Positions 39,739 through 47,215 of a DNA stretch of 58,727 nucleotides are shown here, piece by piece. The stretch's first letter is position 1; each line of letters opens with the position of its first letter. This DNA is from an uncultured Oscillospiraceae bacterium. GTDB taxonomy: Bacteria > Bacillota > Clostridia > Oscillospirales > Oscillospiraceae. The stretch is taken from the NCBI GenBank assembly GCA_947588955.1, contig CANPYX010000010.1, positions 1 through 58,727 on the forward strand, written 5' to 3'. Both the position numbers and the translations under genes were made by a program. Below the pieces are notes generated by a model that was given only the letters and a program-made list of their open reading frames with translations, had not been told where the DNA came from and made no database searches.

Positions 39739-41232
39739 ATGATAGACGAGGCCGTATCCAAGCTCATAACCTACGCCGCGCGCACGGGGCTCATTGAGGA
39801 GTCAGAGAAGATATGGGCGGTCAACGCCGTGCTGGAGACGCTGAAAATTGACTCCTACGCAGACCCCGGCGTAAGCTGGGGGGACATTGACCTGGCGGCG
39901 GTGCTGGACGAGCTCACCCACGACGCTTTTGAGCGCGGCGTCATACCCGGCGACTCCACGGACTACCGGGACCTTCTGGACACCTCCCTCATGGGCAGGC
40001 TTACGCCGAGACCGGCGCAGGTCATTGAAAAATTCAAATTTCTCTATGCCCAAAGCCCCAAGGCGGCGACGGACTGGTATTACCGCTTTTCACAGGACAC
40101 CAACTACATCCGGCGGGACAGGATAGCCCGTGACATGAAGTGGACGGTGGACACCGACTACGGGACACTGGACATAACCGTGAACCTGTCTAAGCCTGAG
40201 AAGGACCCCAAGGCCATCGCGGCGGCGAGGAACCTGCCGGCGGCGGCGTACCCCAGGTGCCAGCTGTGCGCCGAAAACGAGGGCTACGCCGGAAGGCTCA
40301 ACCACCCGGCGAGGCAGAACCACCGGACCGTACCCATAACCATAAACGGCTCCCCCTGGTTCTTGCAGTATTCGCCCTATGTCTACTACAACGAGCACTG
40401 CATTTGCTTCAACCGGGAGCACACGCCCATGAAAATAGACAGGGCTTGCTTTGAAAAGCTCCTGGACTTTGTGGGGCAGTTCCCCCACTACTTTGTGGGC
40501 TCAAACGCGGACCTGCCCATCGTGGGCGGCTCCATCCTTGCCCACGACCACTTCCAGGGCGGGCATTACACCTTCCCCATGGAGCGGGCGCCCATTGAGA
40601 CGCCGCTGGTGTTCCGGGGCTTTGAGGACGTGACAGCCGGGATAGTCCGCTGGCCGCTTTCGGTGATACGCATAAGGAGCCCCAAGCCCCAGAGACTTGT
40701 GGACCTGGCGGACAGGATACTCACCGCCTGGCGGGGATACACCGACGAGGGCGCGTTCATATTTGCCGAAACCGACGGGACGCCCCACAACACAATTACC
40801 CCCATCGCCCGCAGGCGCGGGGAGGACTACGAGCTGGACCTGGCGCTTCGGAACAACATAACCACCGAGGAATACCCCATGGGCGTCTATCACCCCCACC
40901 CGGAGATACACCACATCAAGCAGGAGAACATCGGCCTCATCGAGGTCATGGGCCTCGCGGTGCTGCCCTCCAGGTTGAAGGCGGAGCTCAATGCCGTGGC
41001 GGAGGGGCTCGTCTCCGGCGCGGACCTCACATCGTCGCCCCTCACGGCAAAGCACGCGCAGTGGGCGGAGGAGTTGAAGAGCAGGTATGCCTTCACCGAC
41101 AGCGAAAGCGCCCTTGAGGTCGTAAAGCACGAGGCGGGGCTGGTGTTCGCCAAGGGGCTTGAGCACTGCGGAGTCTTCGGCAGGGACGAAAAGGGCAAGA
41201 ATGAGTTTTTGAGGTTCATCGCAAGTGTGTGA
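39739..41232 (+). CDS. galT: UDP-glucose--hexose-1-phosphate uridylyltransferase, Firmicute type
   Basis: A 497-residue GalT of the long Gram-positive type (about 490-500 residues; the E. coli type is about 350). Transfers UMP between glucose-1-phosphate and galactose-1-phosphate. The key block is ILAHDHFQGGHYTFPME, with the His-rich HDHFQGG core; CQLCAENEGYAGR lies upstream, and YPMGVYHPHPEIHHIKQENIG fits the family. Last gene of the gal operon, followed by a terminator. Confidence 0.95.
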   Translation: MIDEAVSKLITYAARTGLIEESEKIWAVNAVLETLKIDSYADPGVSWGDIDLAAVLDELTHDAFERGVIPGDSTDYRDLLDTSLMGRLTPRPAQVIEKFKFLYAQSPKAATDWYYRFSQDTNYIRRDRIARDMKWTVDTDYGTLDITVNLSKPEKDPKAIAAARNLPAAAYPRCQLCAENEGYAGRLNHPARQNHRTVPITINGSPWFLQYSPYVYYNEHCICFNREHTPMKIDRACFEKLLDFVGQFPHYFVGSNADLPIVGGSILAHDHFQGGHYTFPMERAPIETPLVFRGFEDVTAGIVRWPLSVIRIRSPKPQRLVDLADRILTAWRGYTDEGAFIFAETDGTPHNTITPIARRRGEDYELDLALRNNITTEEYPMGVYHPHPEIHHIKQENIGLIEVMGLAVLPSRLKAELNAVAEGLVSGADLTSSPLTAKHAQWAEELKSRYAFTDSESALEVVKHEAGLVFAKGLEHCGVFGRDEKGKNEFLRFIASV

Positions 41233-41274
41233 TTTGGCTCACTTTAAATCGTGAAAAATCCAATCAAATACATA

Positions 41275-41326
41275 GAAAAAAGCGCCGAAAAGGAAGACTT
41301 TTCCGGCACTTTTTTCTATAAAATAT
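41275..41326 (+). terminator. intrinsic terminator after galT
   Basis: Imperfect hairpin of GAAAAAAGCGCCGaAAAGg and CTTTTCCGGCaCTTTTTT with a T run. The rest of the gap to 41449 holds only the promoter at 41340-41368 and a ribosome site. Confidence 0.75.
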
Positions 41327-41339
41327 TAAAAATCCAATA

Positions 41340-41368
41340 TTGACATTTATTTAACGTCAGGATACAAT
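41340..41368 (+). promoter_or_regulatory. sigma-A promoter of the Cys-rich SLH protein
   Basis: TTGACA (41340-41345), 17-bp spacer, TACAAT (41363-41368). The leader is about 75 bases, with AAAGGAGG before the start. Confidence 0.8.
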
Positions 41369-41448
41369 ATGAGTACAATGGACAGTGGGGGAAAGTGCCG
41401 CTCCGCAGTACGGACGCGGTGCCTGTTGTCCGAAAGGAGGCAATAGCC

Positions 41449-44220
41449 ATGAAAAAAACATTCAAAAAGCTGTTTGCTGTGGCGCTTTGCGCGGCAGTAG
41501 TCGTGGCGCTGGCGGCGGTCCCCGCGGGAGCCGTCAATGTGCACAGCCACGAGGAAGCGGCCTTACCTGTGTCCGCTCCGTCGCGTCCGCTTATGGCGGC
41601 AGCCGGCGGAAGCTGCGACGGGAACCACAGCTTTGTGGCGGTGGGAAATTATAACGGAACCGACTGCGAATGGGGTCAGGTGAACTTTGTCATCTACAGA
41701 TGCACCAAGTGCGGCGCAGAGTACACCACCGGCACCCGCGTTGTAAGCAGCGAGGGTGGCGGCGGTGAACACAGTTATGCGGTGAGAACCTTCGGCGGCT
41801 GCCCCGGAAACCCGATCACACAGACATATTGTACCAATTGCAGCTACGAAGGTTATCCCACGGGCGGCGAACACAGATGGAGCTCACATATCACAGCTGA
41901 GCCCACCTGCACCACCCAGGGAACCGCCGTCAGGGAGTGCGAGGGCTGCGGCGCCACCGAAGAGGTGACAATTCCCACCGTCGCGCACGAATACGGCGAG
42001 GTTTTGGCAAAGGCCGCGACCTGCACGGAGAACGGCGGTACATATCGGGAGTGCGTAAAGTGCCAAAATCAGAAGATTCTGACGGTCACCCCCGCCCTCG
42101 GCCACAGGTGGGAGGCGGCGGACCCCGCCGACCCCTCTCAGGGCGAGATATGCGGCCGCTGCGGTGAGACGCGGGCGGCTCAGTGCGAGCACACCACATT
42201 GTCCGGCTGGAGGAGCGACGCCGACGGGCACTGGGTGGAGTGCGTGAGCTGCAAGCAGATAATCGGCGGGAAGAGCGCCCACGCCGACGCCGACGGCGAC
42301 GGCAAATGCGACGTCTGCGGCTACACCGTGAAGTCCCAGAAGCCCGCCTGCCAGCACCAGTGGCAGGTCACCAAGCCCTTTGGCGCGTTGAACCACTACG
42401 AGCAGTGCGAGCTGTGCGGTGAGACCCGTCAGGTCTCCTGCGCCACGGCCGAGCACAGACCCAGGCAGTACTGCACCGAGCCCACCTACTGCGTCTGCGG
42501 CAACAAGGTGGCGGATGGACGGCCGCGCCACAACTTCGGCACGTGGATTTGCCACGACGAGACACATGAGCACAAGTGCCTCAACATCGGCTGCCAGTAC
42601 GGTGAGGAAGGCAAACATGAATACAGTGTACAGGACGGGGTGAGCATCTGCTCCGTATGCAATATGAAGAGCCTCGCTTCCACCGTTCCCGCCGTGCATA
42701 CGCACGTCTACGGCGTTTGGACCTCCAACGGCGCCAACGGGCACTCAAGGCTGTGCACCGGCGTCGGCTGCACTGAGACCGAGACCGCGCCCCACACCCT
42801 GGGCGCCGCCGACTGCACGGGCAGGGCGACCTGCACCGTATGCGGCGCGGTGGTAAGCACCTCCAAGGGCTCCGTCCACACCGGAGGGACAAGGGTCGAT
42901 AACGCCAAGGCCGCCGAGATCGGCAAAGAGGGCTACACAGGCGACACCGTTTGCGTCGGCTGCGGAGAAGTGCTCGAAAAGGGCAAGACCATTGAGGCGC
43001 TGAAAGCCAACCACACCCACGACCACAGCATTATGTGCCACGACGCCGCCGGTCACTGGTGCGCCTGCGAATGCGGCGACACCACCGCCCCCGTGGGACA
43101 TACCGGCGGTGAGGCAACCTGCGCCACGCTCGCCGTCTGCTCCATCTGCGGCGAAAGCTACGGAACGCTTGCCAACGCCAACCACGTGGGCGGCACCGAG
43201 CTTCGTGACGCCAAGCCCGCCGAGGTGGGCGTACCGGGCTACACCGGCGACGTTCACTGCCTGGGCTGCGGCTCTGTCCTGACAAAGGGCACCGTCATCG
43301 AGGCGTTGAAGGAAAGCCACACCCATGATTATTCCATGCTCATATACGACTCCCACGGTCACTGGTATGAGTGCTCCTGCGGCGAAATGAAGGAGTCCGA
43401 GGCGCACACCTACAACAGCAAGGGAGTCTGCACCGTCTGCGGCGACGTGAAGGCGGTGGAAATCGCCCCTGGGGCTGCCCACGTTCACGCCTTCTCCGCT
43501 CAGTGGAAGTCCGACGGGACACAGCATTGGCACGTCTGCGAGACCTGCGGCGCCGAGGCGGACAGGGACGACCACGTATTTGACAACGGCAAGTGCGCGG
43601 ACTGCGGTCTTGCCAGCGAGAAGCACGCCATCATTCAGATGCATGAGGATGACAAGGCCGCTGCCGAAGCGCAGTTGAAGACCCGCAACAGCGTTCTCAC
43701 CAACTTCACTGACGTTAAGGACAGCTATTACACCGTGGCGCTCCAGCGTATGTACAATGCCGGAATAGTCAGCGGAACGTCCAAGACAAGCTACGGCGTG
43801 GGCGCCGAGTCCAAGAGGTTCACCCTTATGACCATCCTTGCGCGTATCGCGGGGGTTGAGGGCGCGTCTAAGCCAGAGACCTACAAGGAGGCAGGCGAGG
43901 CCTGGGCGAAGGAGAACGGGCTTTACGTGGGCGACAGAGAAGGAAGACTCACCCGTCAGGAGATGTTCTTCATGCTCTGGAAGGCCGCCGGCGGCGAGAG
44001 CGCCGACGAGACGGTGCTTAACCGCTTCTCCGACATCTCCGACATCAATGCGGAGTACCGTCAGGCAGTGGCGTGGTGCGTTGAGCGCGGTCTTGTGAAC
44101 GGCTCCAGCAACGCCGGTTACGTCACCATCAACGCCGAAGGCAACGCCTCCCGCGAGCAGATAGCCTACCTCATCGCCGAGTACATCGACGCTGCCGTAA
44201 TTGACATTTCCAAGCTGTAA
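41449..44220 (+). CDS. secreted Cys-rich repeat protein with C-terminal SLH domains
   Basis: A 923-residue exported protein. Signal peptide at 1-29 (KKLFAVALCAAVVVALA, cleavage near AGA). About residues 40-740 are filled by short repeats built around CxxC pairs, roughly sixteen, and His: units such as CTENGGTYRECVKC, HWYECSCG, GVCTVCGDV and paired GYTGDxxCxGCG blocks. These look like zinc-ribbon-like knuckles, or disulfides if oxidised. The last 170 residues are SLH-like (FTDVKDSYYTVALQRMYNAGIVSG, FSDISDINAEYRQAVAWCVERGLVNG), which bind secondary cell wall polymers. Probably a non-covalently anchored surface protein. Stand-alone gene with its own promoter and terminator. Confidence 0.85.
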   Translation: MKKTFKKLFAVALCAAVVVALAAVPAGAVNVHSHEEAALPVSAPSRPLMAAAGGSCDGNHSFVAVGNYNGTDCEWGQVNFVIYRCTKCGAEYTTGTRVVSSEGGGGEHSYAVRTFGGCPGNPITQTYCTNCSYEGYPTGGEHRWSSHITAEPTCTTQGTAVRECEGCGATEEVTIPTVAHEYGEVLAKAATCTENGGTYRECVKCQNQKILTVTPALGHRWEAADPADPSQGEICGRCGETRAAQCEHTTLSGWRSDADGHWVECVSCKQIIGGKSAHADADGDGKCDVCGYTVKSQKPACQHQWQVTKPFGALNHYEQCELCGETRQVSCATAEHRPRQYCTEPTYCVCGNKVADGRPRHNFGTWICHDETHEHKCLNIGCQYGEEGKHEYSVQDGVSICSVCNMKSLASTVPAVHTHVYGVWTSNGANGHSRLCTGVGCTETETAPHTLGAADCTGRATCTVCGAVVSTSKGSVHTGGTRVDNAKAAEIGKEGYTGDTVCVGCGEVLEKGKTIEALKANHTHDHSIMCHDAAGHWCACECGDTTAPVGHTGGEATCATLAVCSICGESYGTLANANHVGGTELRDAKPAEVGVPGYTGDVHCLGCGSVLTKGTVIEALKESHTHDYSMLIYDSHGHWYECSCGEMKESEAHTYNSKGVCTVCGDVKAVEIAPGAAHVHAFSAQWKSDGTQHWHVCETCGAEADRDDHVFDNGKCADCGLASEKHAIIQMHEDDKAAAEAQLKTRNSVLTNFTDVKDSYYTVALQRMYNAGIVSGTSKTSYGVGAESKRFTLMTILARIAGVEGASKPETYKEAGEAWAKENGLYVGDREGRLTRQEMFFMLWKAAGGESADETVLNRFSDISDINAEYRQAVAWCVERGLVNGSSNAGYVTINAEGNASREQIAYLIAEYIDAAVIDISKL

Positions 44221-44242
44221 ACGGACGAAAGATAAATATAAC

Positions 44243-44277
44243 GCGCAAAACCCTCCCCGGCGGGGAGGGTTTTGCGC
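44243..44277. terminator. intrinsic terminator after the SLH protein
   Basis: Perfect 16-bp stem GCGCAAAACCCTCCCC with a ggc loop. A second small hairpin AAAAGGG/CCCTTTT follows at 44284-44303 with a T run and resembles hairpin 0 of P2. Confidence 0.85.
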
Positions 44278-44329
44278 TTGTCGAAAAGGGCGAAACCCTT
44301 TTTTGAGGGTAAATTCTACCGTCTATCGG

Positions 44330-44358
44330 TTGAGGTTTTTATGGAAAGGGGGTATTAT
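44330..44358 (+). promoter_or_regulatory. sigma-A promoter of the XRE membrane regulator
   Basis: TTGAGG (44330-44335), 17-bp spacer, TATTAT (44353-44358); AAAGGAGG follows before the start at 44392. Confidence 0.6.
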
Positions 44359-44391
44359 CGGGGCAGGAATTTTCTAAAAGGAGGTACATAT

Positions 44392-45150
44392 ATGTTTCAA
44401 ATCGACAAGGCACAGTTCGGGGCGTTTGTGGCGGAGCTTCGGCGGGAGCGGGGGTTGACGCAAAAGGAGCTGGCGGAGAAGCTCTATATCTCCGACAAGG
44501 CGGTGAGCAAGTGGGAGACGGGTACGAGCCTGCCGGACATCTCGCTGTTGACGCCGCTGGCGGAGGAGCTGGGGGTGACGGCGGCGGAGCTCCTCAGCGC
44601 GCGGAGAATGGACAGCGGCGAGACTATGGACGTCTCCCAGGCGGACACGCTTCTCAGGCGCGCCCTGGAGCTGTCGCCCTCGGAGGGGCTGAGAAGGCCG
44701 GGAAAACGGCGGGTTTTGACGTTTATCGGGCTTGCCGCTCTGTCGGCGGCGGAGATAGCGGCGCTTGTGCTGCTCACGGAGTGGAGACCGGGGTTCTGCC
44801 TGTTGGTGCCGGAGAGCATCGGGCTCATGATCGGCGCGTACTTCTTCCTTGCGGTGAAGACGCGCCTGCCGGGATATTACGACGAGAACAAAATCGACGT
44901 ATATACAGACGGCTTTTTAAGGCTCCACATGTCGGGGCTGGCGATGAACAACGCCAATTGGAGCTACATACTTCGGGCGTTCCGCGGCTTCGCCGCCGCG
45001 ACGCTGGCATTGTGGCCGCCGGCGGCGTGGTGCCTGGAGCGATTCACCTCCCCGGACAGCAAGCTCAGGCTTTTCGCGACCCTCGCCTTCACCCTCGGCG
45101 GCCTGTTCATCCCCACCTACGCCGCAGGAATAAAGCACAGAAAGGGTTAA
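44392..45150 (+). CDS. XRE regulator with C-terminal membrane domain
   Basis: A 252-residue protein. An N-terminal XRE helix-turn-helix (residues 8-62: RGLTQKELAEKLYISDKAVSKWE) is followed by a linker and four hydrophobic segments (about 108-126, 134-152, 186-206, 220-240). A between-helix segment LPGYYDENKIDVYTDGFLRLHM is shared with other clostridial XRE-membrane proteins of the YgzD/DUF-type, as far as I recall. Probably a membrane-tethered sensor-regulator; target unknown. ATG at 44392 with AAAGGAGG 8 bases upstream; the longer open frame is rejected. Confidence 0.8.
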   Translation: MFQIDKAQFGAFVAELRRERGLTQKELAEKLYISDKAVSKWETGTSLPDISLLTPLAEELGVTAAELLSARRMDSGETMDVSQADTLLRRALELSPSEGLRRPGKRRVLTFIGLAALSAAEIAALVLLTEWRPGFCLLVPESIGLMIGAYFFLAVKTRLPGYYDENKIDVYTDGFLRLHMSGLAMNNANWSYILRAFRGFAAATLALWPPAAWCLERFTSPDSKLRLFATLAFTLGGLFIPTYAAGIKHRKG

Positions 45151-45175
45151 AATTCGGAGATACATATTAAAAACC

Positions 45176-45558
45176 CCAAAATTAAACATTTTTCCGGCGG
45201 CATGTACGTCGGAAAAATCACCTTATGTCGCGCAAGTGTGTGACATATGGGGTCCCCACGCAATCGTGATTGCGTGGGGAGAGGAGGAGCGAAGTCCGCG
45301 CCTGAGCCCTGCCATCGGGGGACCCCGACAGGCAAAAGCCTGTTGGGGAGAGGACGAGCCGAGCCTGCGCCTGAGGGCGACCATAGGGAGCCCGAAGTAA
45401 AGCGGCTCGATCGAGGACGAGGGGGCGAGGTTAAGCGACTTCAGCGACGACGAGTGCGCGCAGCGCGACAGCAGAAAAAATTTCTGGAAATGTCCGCAGA
45501 CATTTCCAGAAATTTTTTCGCACGTTCCCCCTCAAAAAAGGGCATCGCCCTTTTTTGA
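45176..45558 (-). repeat. P2 multi-hairpin element, copy D, with a P3 module inserted
   Basis: Link AAATTAAACAT, hairpin 1 TTTTTCCG/CGGAAAAA with the GGCATGTACG loop (45189-45219), then hairpin 2 whose basal arms TGTCGCGC (45227-45234) and GCGCGACA (45463-45470) are now about 230 bases apart because a P3 module occupies the tip. Hairpin 3: perfect 21-bp stem (45474-45494/45499-45519), loop CGCA. Hairpin 0: TCAAAAAAGGGC/GCCCTTTTTTGA (45532-45558), which contains the stop codon of the acetyltransferase gene. It fills the gap between two convergent genes. Confidence 0.85.
45249..45453 (+). repeat. P3 module nested in P2 copy D
   Basis: Two tandem units. The first is GGGGTCCCC, stem ACGCAAT/ATTGCGT, GGGGAGAGGAGGAGC. 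The second is GGGGGACCCC, stem ACAGGC/GCCTGT, GGGGAGAGGACGAGC. Each is followed by GCGCCTGAGsssssACC-type text, then the tail GGGCGAGGTTAAGCG...GCGACGACGA (45424-45453). Same architecture as the module in the broken gene at 29193-29395. Confidence 0.8.
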
Positions 45559-46095
45559 AAAGGGTATAAATGGCTCCGGTTCCGTGTCGGCGTCGCGGAG
45601 GATCTTTTGCATCCATATCACGTCCACCCAGCGGCCCATTTTCCAGGCGCATTTGGAGAAGCGGGCGACGCGCTCGAAATCCAGGGAGGAGTGGAACTTT
45701 ATGCTGTCCTTGTTGGGGTGGGAGATGCAGGCGTCGATGCTGGCTATATTCTGGAGGCGGAGTATCCGCTCAAGCTCCTGGTAAAGGAGCCGGCCTATGC
45801 CCAGGCGGTGCATGTCCCGGCGCACGTAGACGCTTGCCTCACAGCACCAGTCGTAGGCGGCGCGCTCCCGGAACCTGCCGGCATAGGCGTAGCCCACGAT
45901 CTCCCCGTCGCGCAGAGCGACCAGATACGGGTAACTCTGGAGGGTGTGGGTTATGCGCCGGGCGAATTCCTCTACGGAGGGGACCTCATACTCGAAGGTG
46001 ACGGTGGTGTTCTCCACGTACCAGGAATATATGTCCAGAAGCGCGCGGGCGTCCTCCGGACGGGCAAGGCGGAGGGTTATCTGTGAATCTGCCAT
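45532..46095 (-). CDS. GNAT acetyltransferase, phosphinothricin N-acetyltransferase-like
   Basis: A 187-residue GNAT enzyme. N-terminal ITLRLARPEDARALLDIYSWYVENTTVTFEYEVPS and the acetyl-CoA loop HRLGIGRLLYQEL (near residue 100, R-x2-G-x-G/A) followed by HPNKDSIKFHSSLDFERVARF match the Pat/YncA (L-amino acid N-acetyltransferase) group, which acylates methionine sulfone-like compounds. ATG at 46095. The final residues (about PFIPFSKKGDALF) are encoded by hairpin 0 of P2-D, so the C terminus has been remodelled by the repeat. Confidence 0.88.
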   Translation of the reverse strand: MADSQITLRLARPEDARALLDIYSWYVENTTVTFEYEVPSVEEFARRITHTLQSYPYLVALRDGEIVGYAYAGRFRERAAYDWCCEASVYVRRDMHRLGIGRLLYQELERILRLQNIASIDACISHPNKDSIKFHSSLDFERVARFSKCAWKMGRWVDVIWMQKILRDADTEPEPFIPFSKKGDALF

Positions 46096-46198
46096 TTTAA
46101 TACCCCTTTTTTGTCTTTGAGGACAGTATACAGCTAAAACGCGGCAAATGGAAGAGCGAAAAGGCAAAAAGGGCGCAGTTAGACAAAAGAAATATTTG

Positions 46199-46227
46199 TT
46201 GACTTGCCAACTTTAAAGCTTTATAAT
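46199..46227 (+). promoter_or_regulatory. sigma-A promoter of the zinc-ribbon membrane protein and HIT gene
   Basis: TTGACT (46199-46204), 17-bp spacer, perfect TATAAT (46222-46227). Confidence 0.7.
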
Positions 46228-46273
46228 TTATGCAGCGGACACTATACATGAAAAAATGGGGAGGGTCGGCATA

Positions 46274-46570
46274 GTGCGCGTGGTGAAGCTTCTTGACATC
46301 ATAATCGAATACGTGCTCATGCTGGCCTTTGCGGTGATGCTGGTGGCGGGAGTTTTCCGCCCCTGGTGCTTCGTCGCCGCGGCAATAGCTCTTGCGGGGT
46401 ATTTTATTTGGGGCGCGCTGCGTCTCAGGTGTCCCAAGTGCGGCGGACAGGTGGAGCCGGGGGCGCTCCTTCGGGGCATCCGGCACGGGTGCCACTGCCC
46501 GGAGTGCGGGCATGAGATAATCGTCGTCACGCGCGTGAACCGGAGCATACCGGAAAAGCGCGGAAAATAA
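46274..46570 (+). CDS. small membrane protein with zinc ribbon
   Basis: A 98-residue protein: two hydrophobic segments (about residues 8-28 and 30-48), then a cytoplasmic zinc-ribbon pattern CPKCGG...CHCPECGH (two CxxC pairs 18 residues apart). Not recognised as a named family. GTG at 46274 is preferred since GGAGGG lies 8 bases upstream; an in-frame ATG at 46256 lacks a ribosome site. The HIT gene follows after 30 bases. Confidence 0.65.
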   Translation: MRVVKLLDIIIEYVLMLAFAVMLVAGVFRPWCFVAAAIALAGYFIWGALRLRCPKCGGQVEPGALLRGIRHGCHCPECGHEIIVVTRVNRSIPEKRGK

Positions 46571-46600
46571 GTTGAAATACACAGGAAGGGAGCAATTATA

Positions 46601-47020
46601 ATGAAGGACCAAAACTGCGGCTACTGCGTCGGGGGCGCGCCATTGGCGGCCTTCGGAATCAAGATCTGCGACCTCACCGTATCCCAGCTCATACTTTTCA
46701 AGGAGCAGTCCCACCCCGGCAGGTGCATTGTGGCGTACAAGGACCACGTGAGCGAGATCGTCAACTTATCCGACGAGGAGCGCAACGCCTTTTTCGCCGA
46801 CGTGGACCGGGCCGCCAAAGCCATTCACGCCGCCTTCCACCCCGACAAGCTCAACTACGGCGCTTACGGCGACACCGGCTGTCACCTGCATATGCACCTG
46901 GTGCCGAAATATAAGGACGGCTACGAGTGGGGCGGCGTCTTCGCCATGAACCCCGGCGAAAAATTCCTGACGGACGGGGAATACGCGGAGATGATCGAGA
47001 AAATCAAGAAAAACCTGTAA
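46601..47020 (+). CDS. HIT-family nucleotide-binding protein
   Basis: A 139-residue histidine-triad protein. The catalytic motif is GCHLHMHLVPK (H-x-H-x-H, near residue 96), with the fold block SHPGRCIVAYKDHVSEIVNLSDEE before it. HIT proteins of this branch hydrolyse AMP-linked substrates or dinucleoside polyphosphates. The N-terminal CGYC and later WGGVFAMNP segments define a bacterial sub-branch. GGAAGGGAG precedes ATG. Confidence 0.9.
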   Translation: MKDQNCGYCVGGAPLAAFGIKICDLTVSQLILFKEQSHPGRCIVAYKDHVSEIVNLSDEERNAFFADVDRAAKAIHAAFHPDKLNYGAYGDTGCHLHMHLVPKYKDGYEWGGVFAMNPGEKFLTDGEYAEMIEKIKKNL

Positions 47021-47042
47021 TATATGTAAAATATGGAAGTCC

Positions 47043-47077
47043 AAAGCCGGAGAAGCGTCAGCTTCTCCGGCTTTTTT
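47043..47077 (+). terminator. intrinsic terminator after the HIT gene
   Basis: Perfect 14-bp stem AAAGCCGGAGAAGC/GCTTCTCCGGCTTT, gtca loop, followed by T residues. Confidence 0.9.
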
Positions 47078-47120
47078 CGTTCTGATACGGTCGAACTCAA
47101 TGGAATACGGTAAAAAACTG

Positions 47121-47149
47121 TTGCATTTTTCCGTAAAATGAGCGATAAT
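47121..47149 (+). promoter_or_regulatory. probable sigma-A promoter of the surface operon
   Basis: TTGCAT (47121-47126), 17-bp spacer, GATAAT (47144-47149), 67 bases before the GTG start of the MBOAT gene. Confidence 0.55.
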
Positions 47150-47215
47150 TACCGTGTATGACTTTGCCAGGGCAAAGCCATACGGCAGACAGAAAGAGAA
47201 ACGGAGGCGGCGGGC

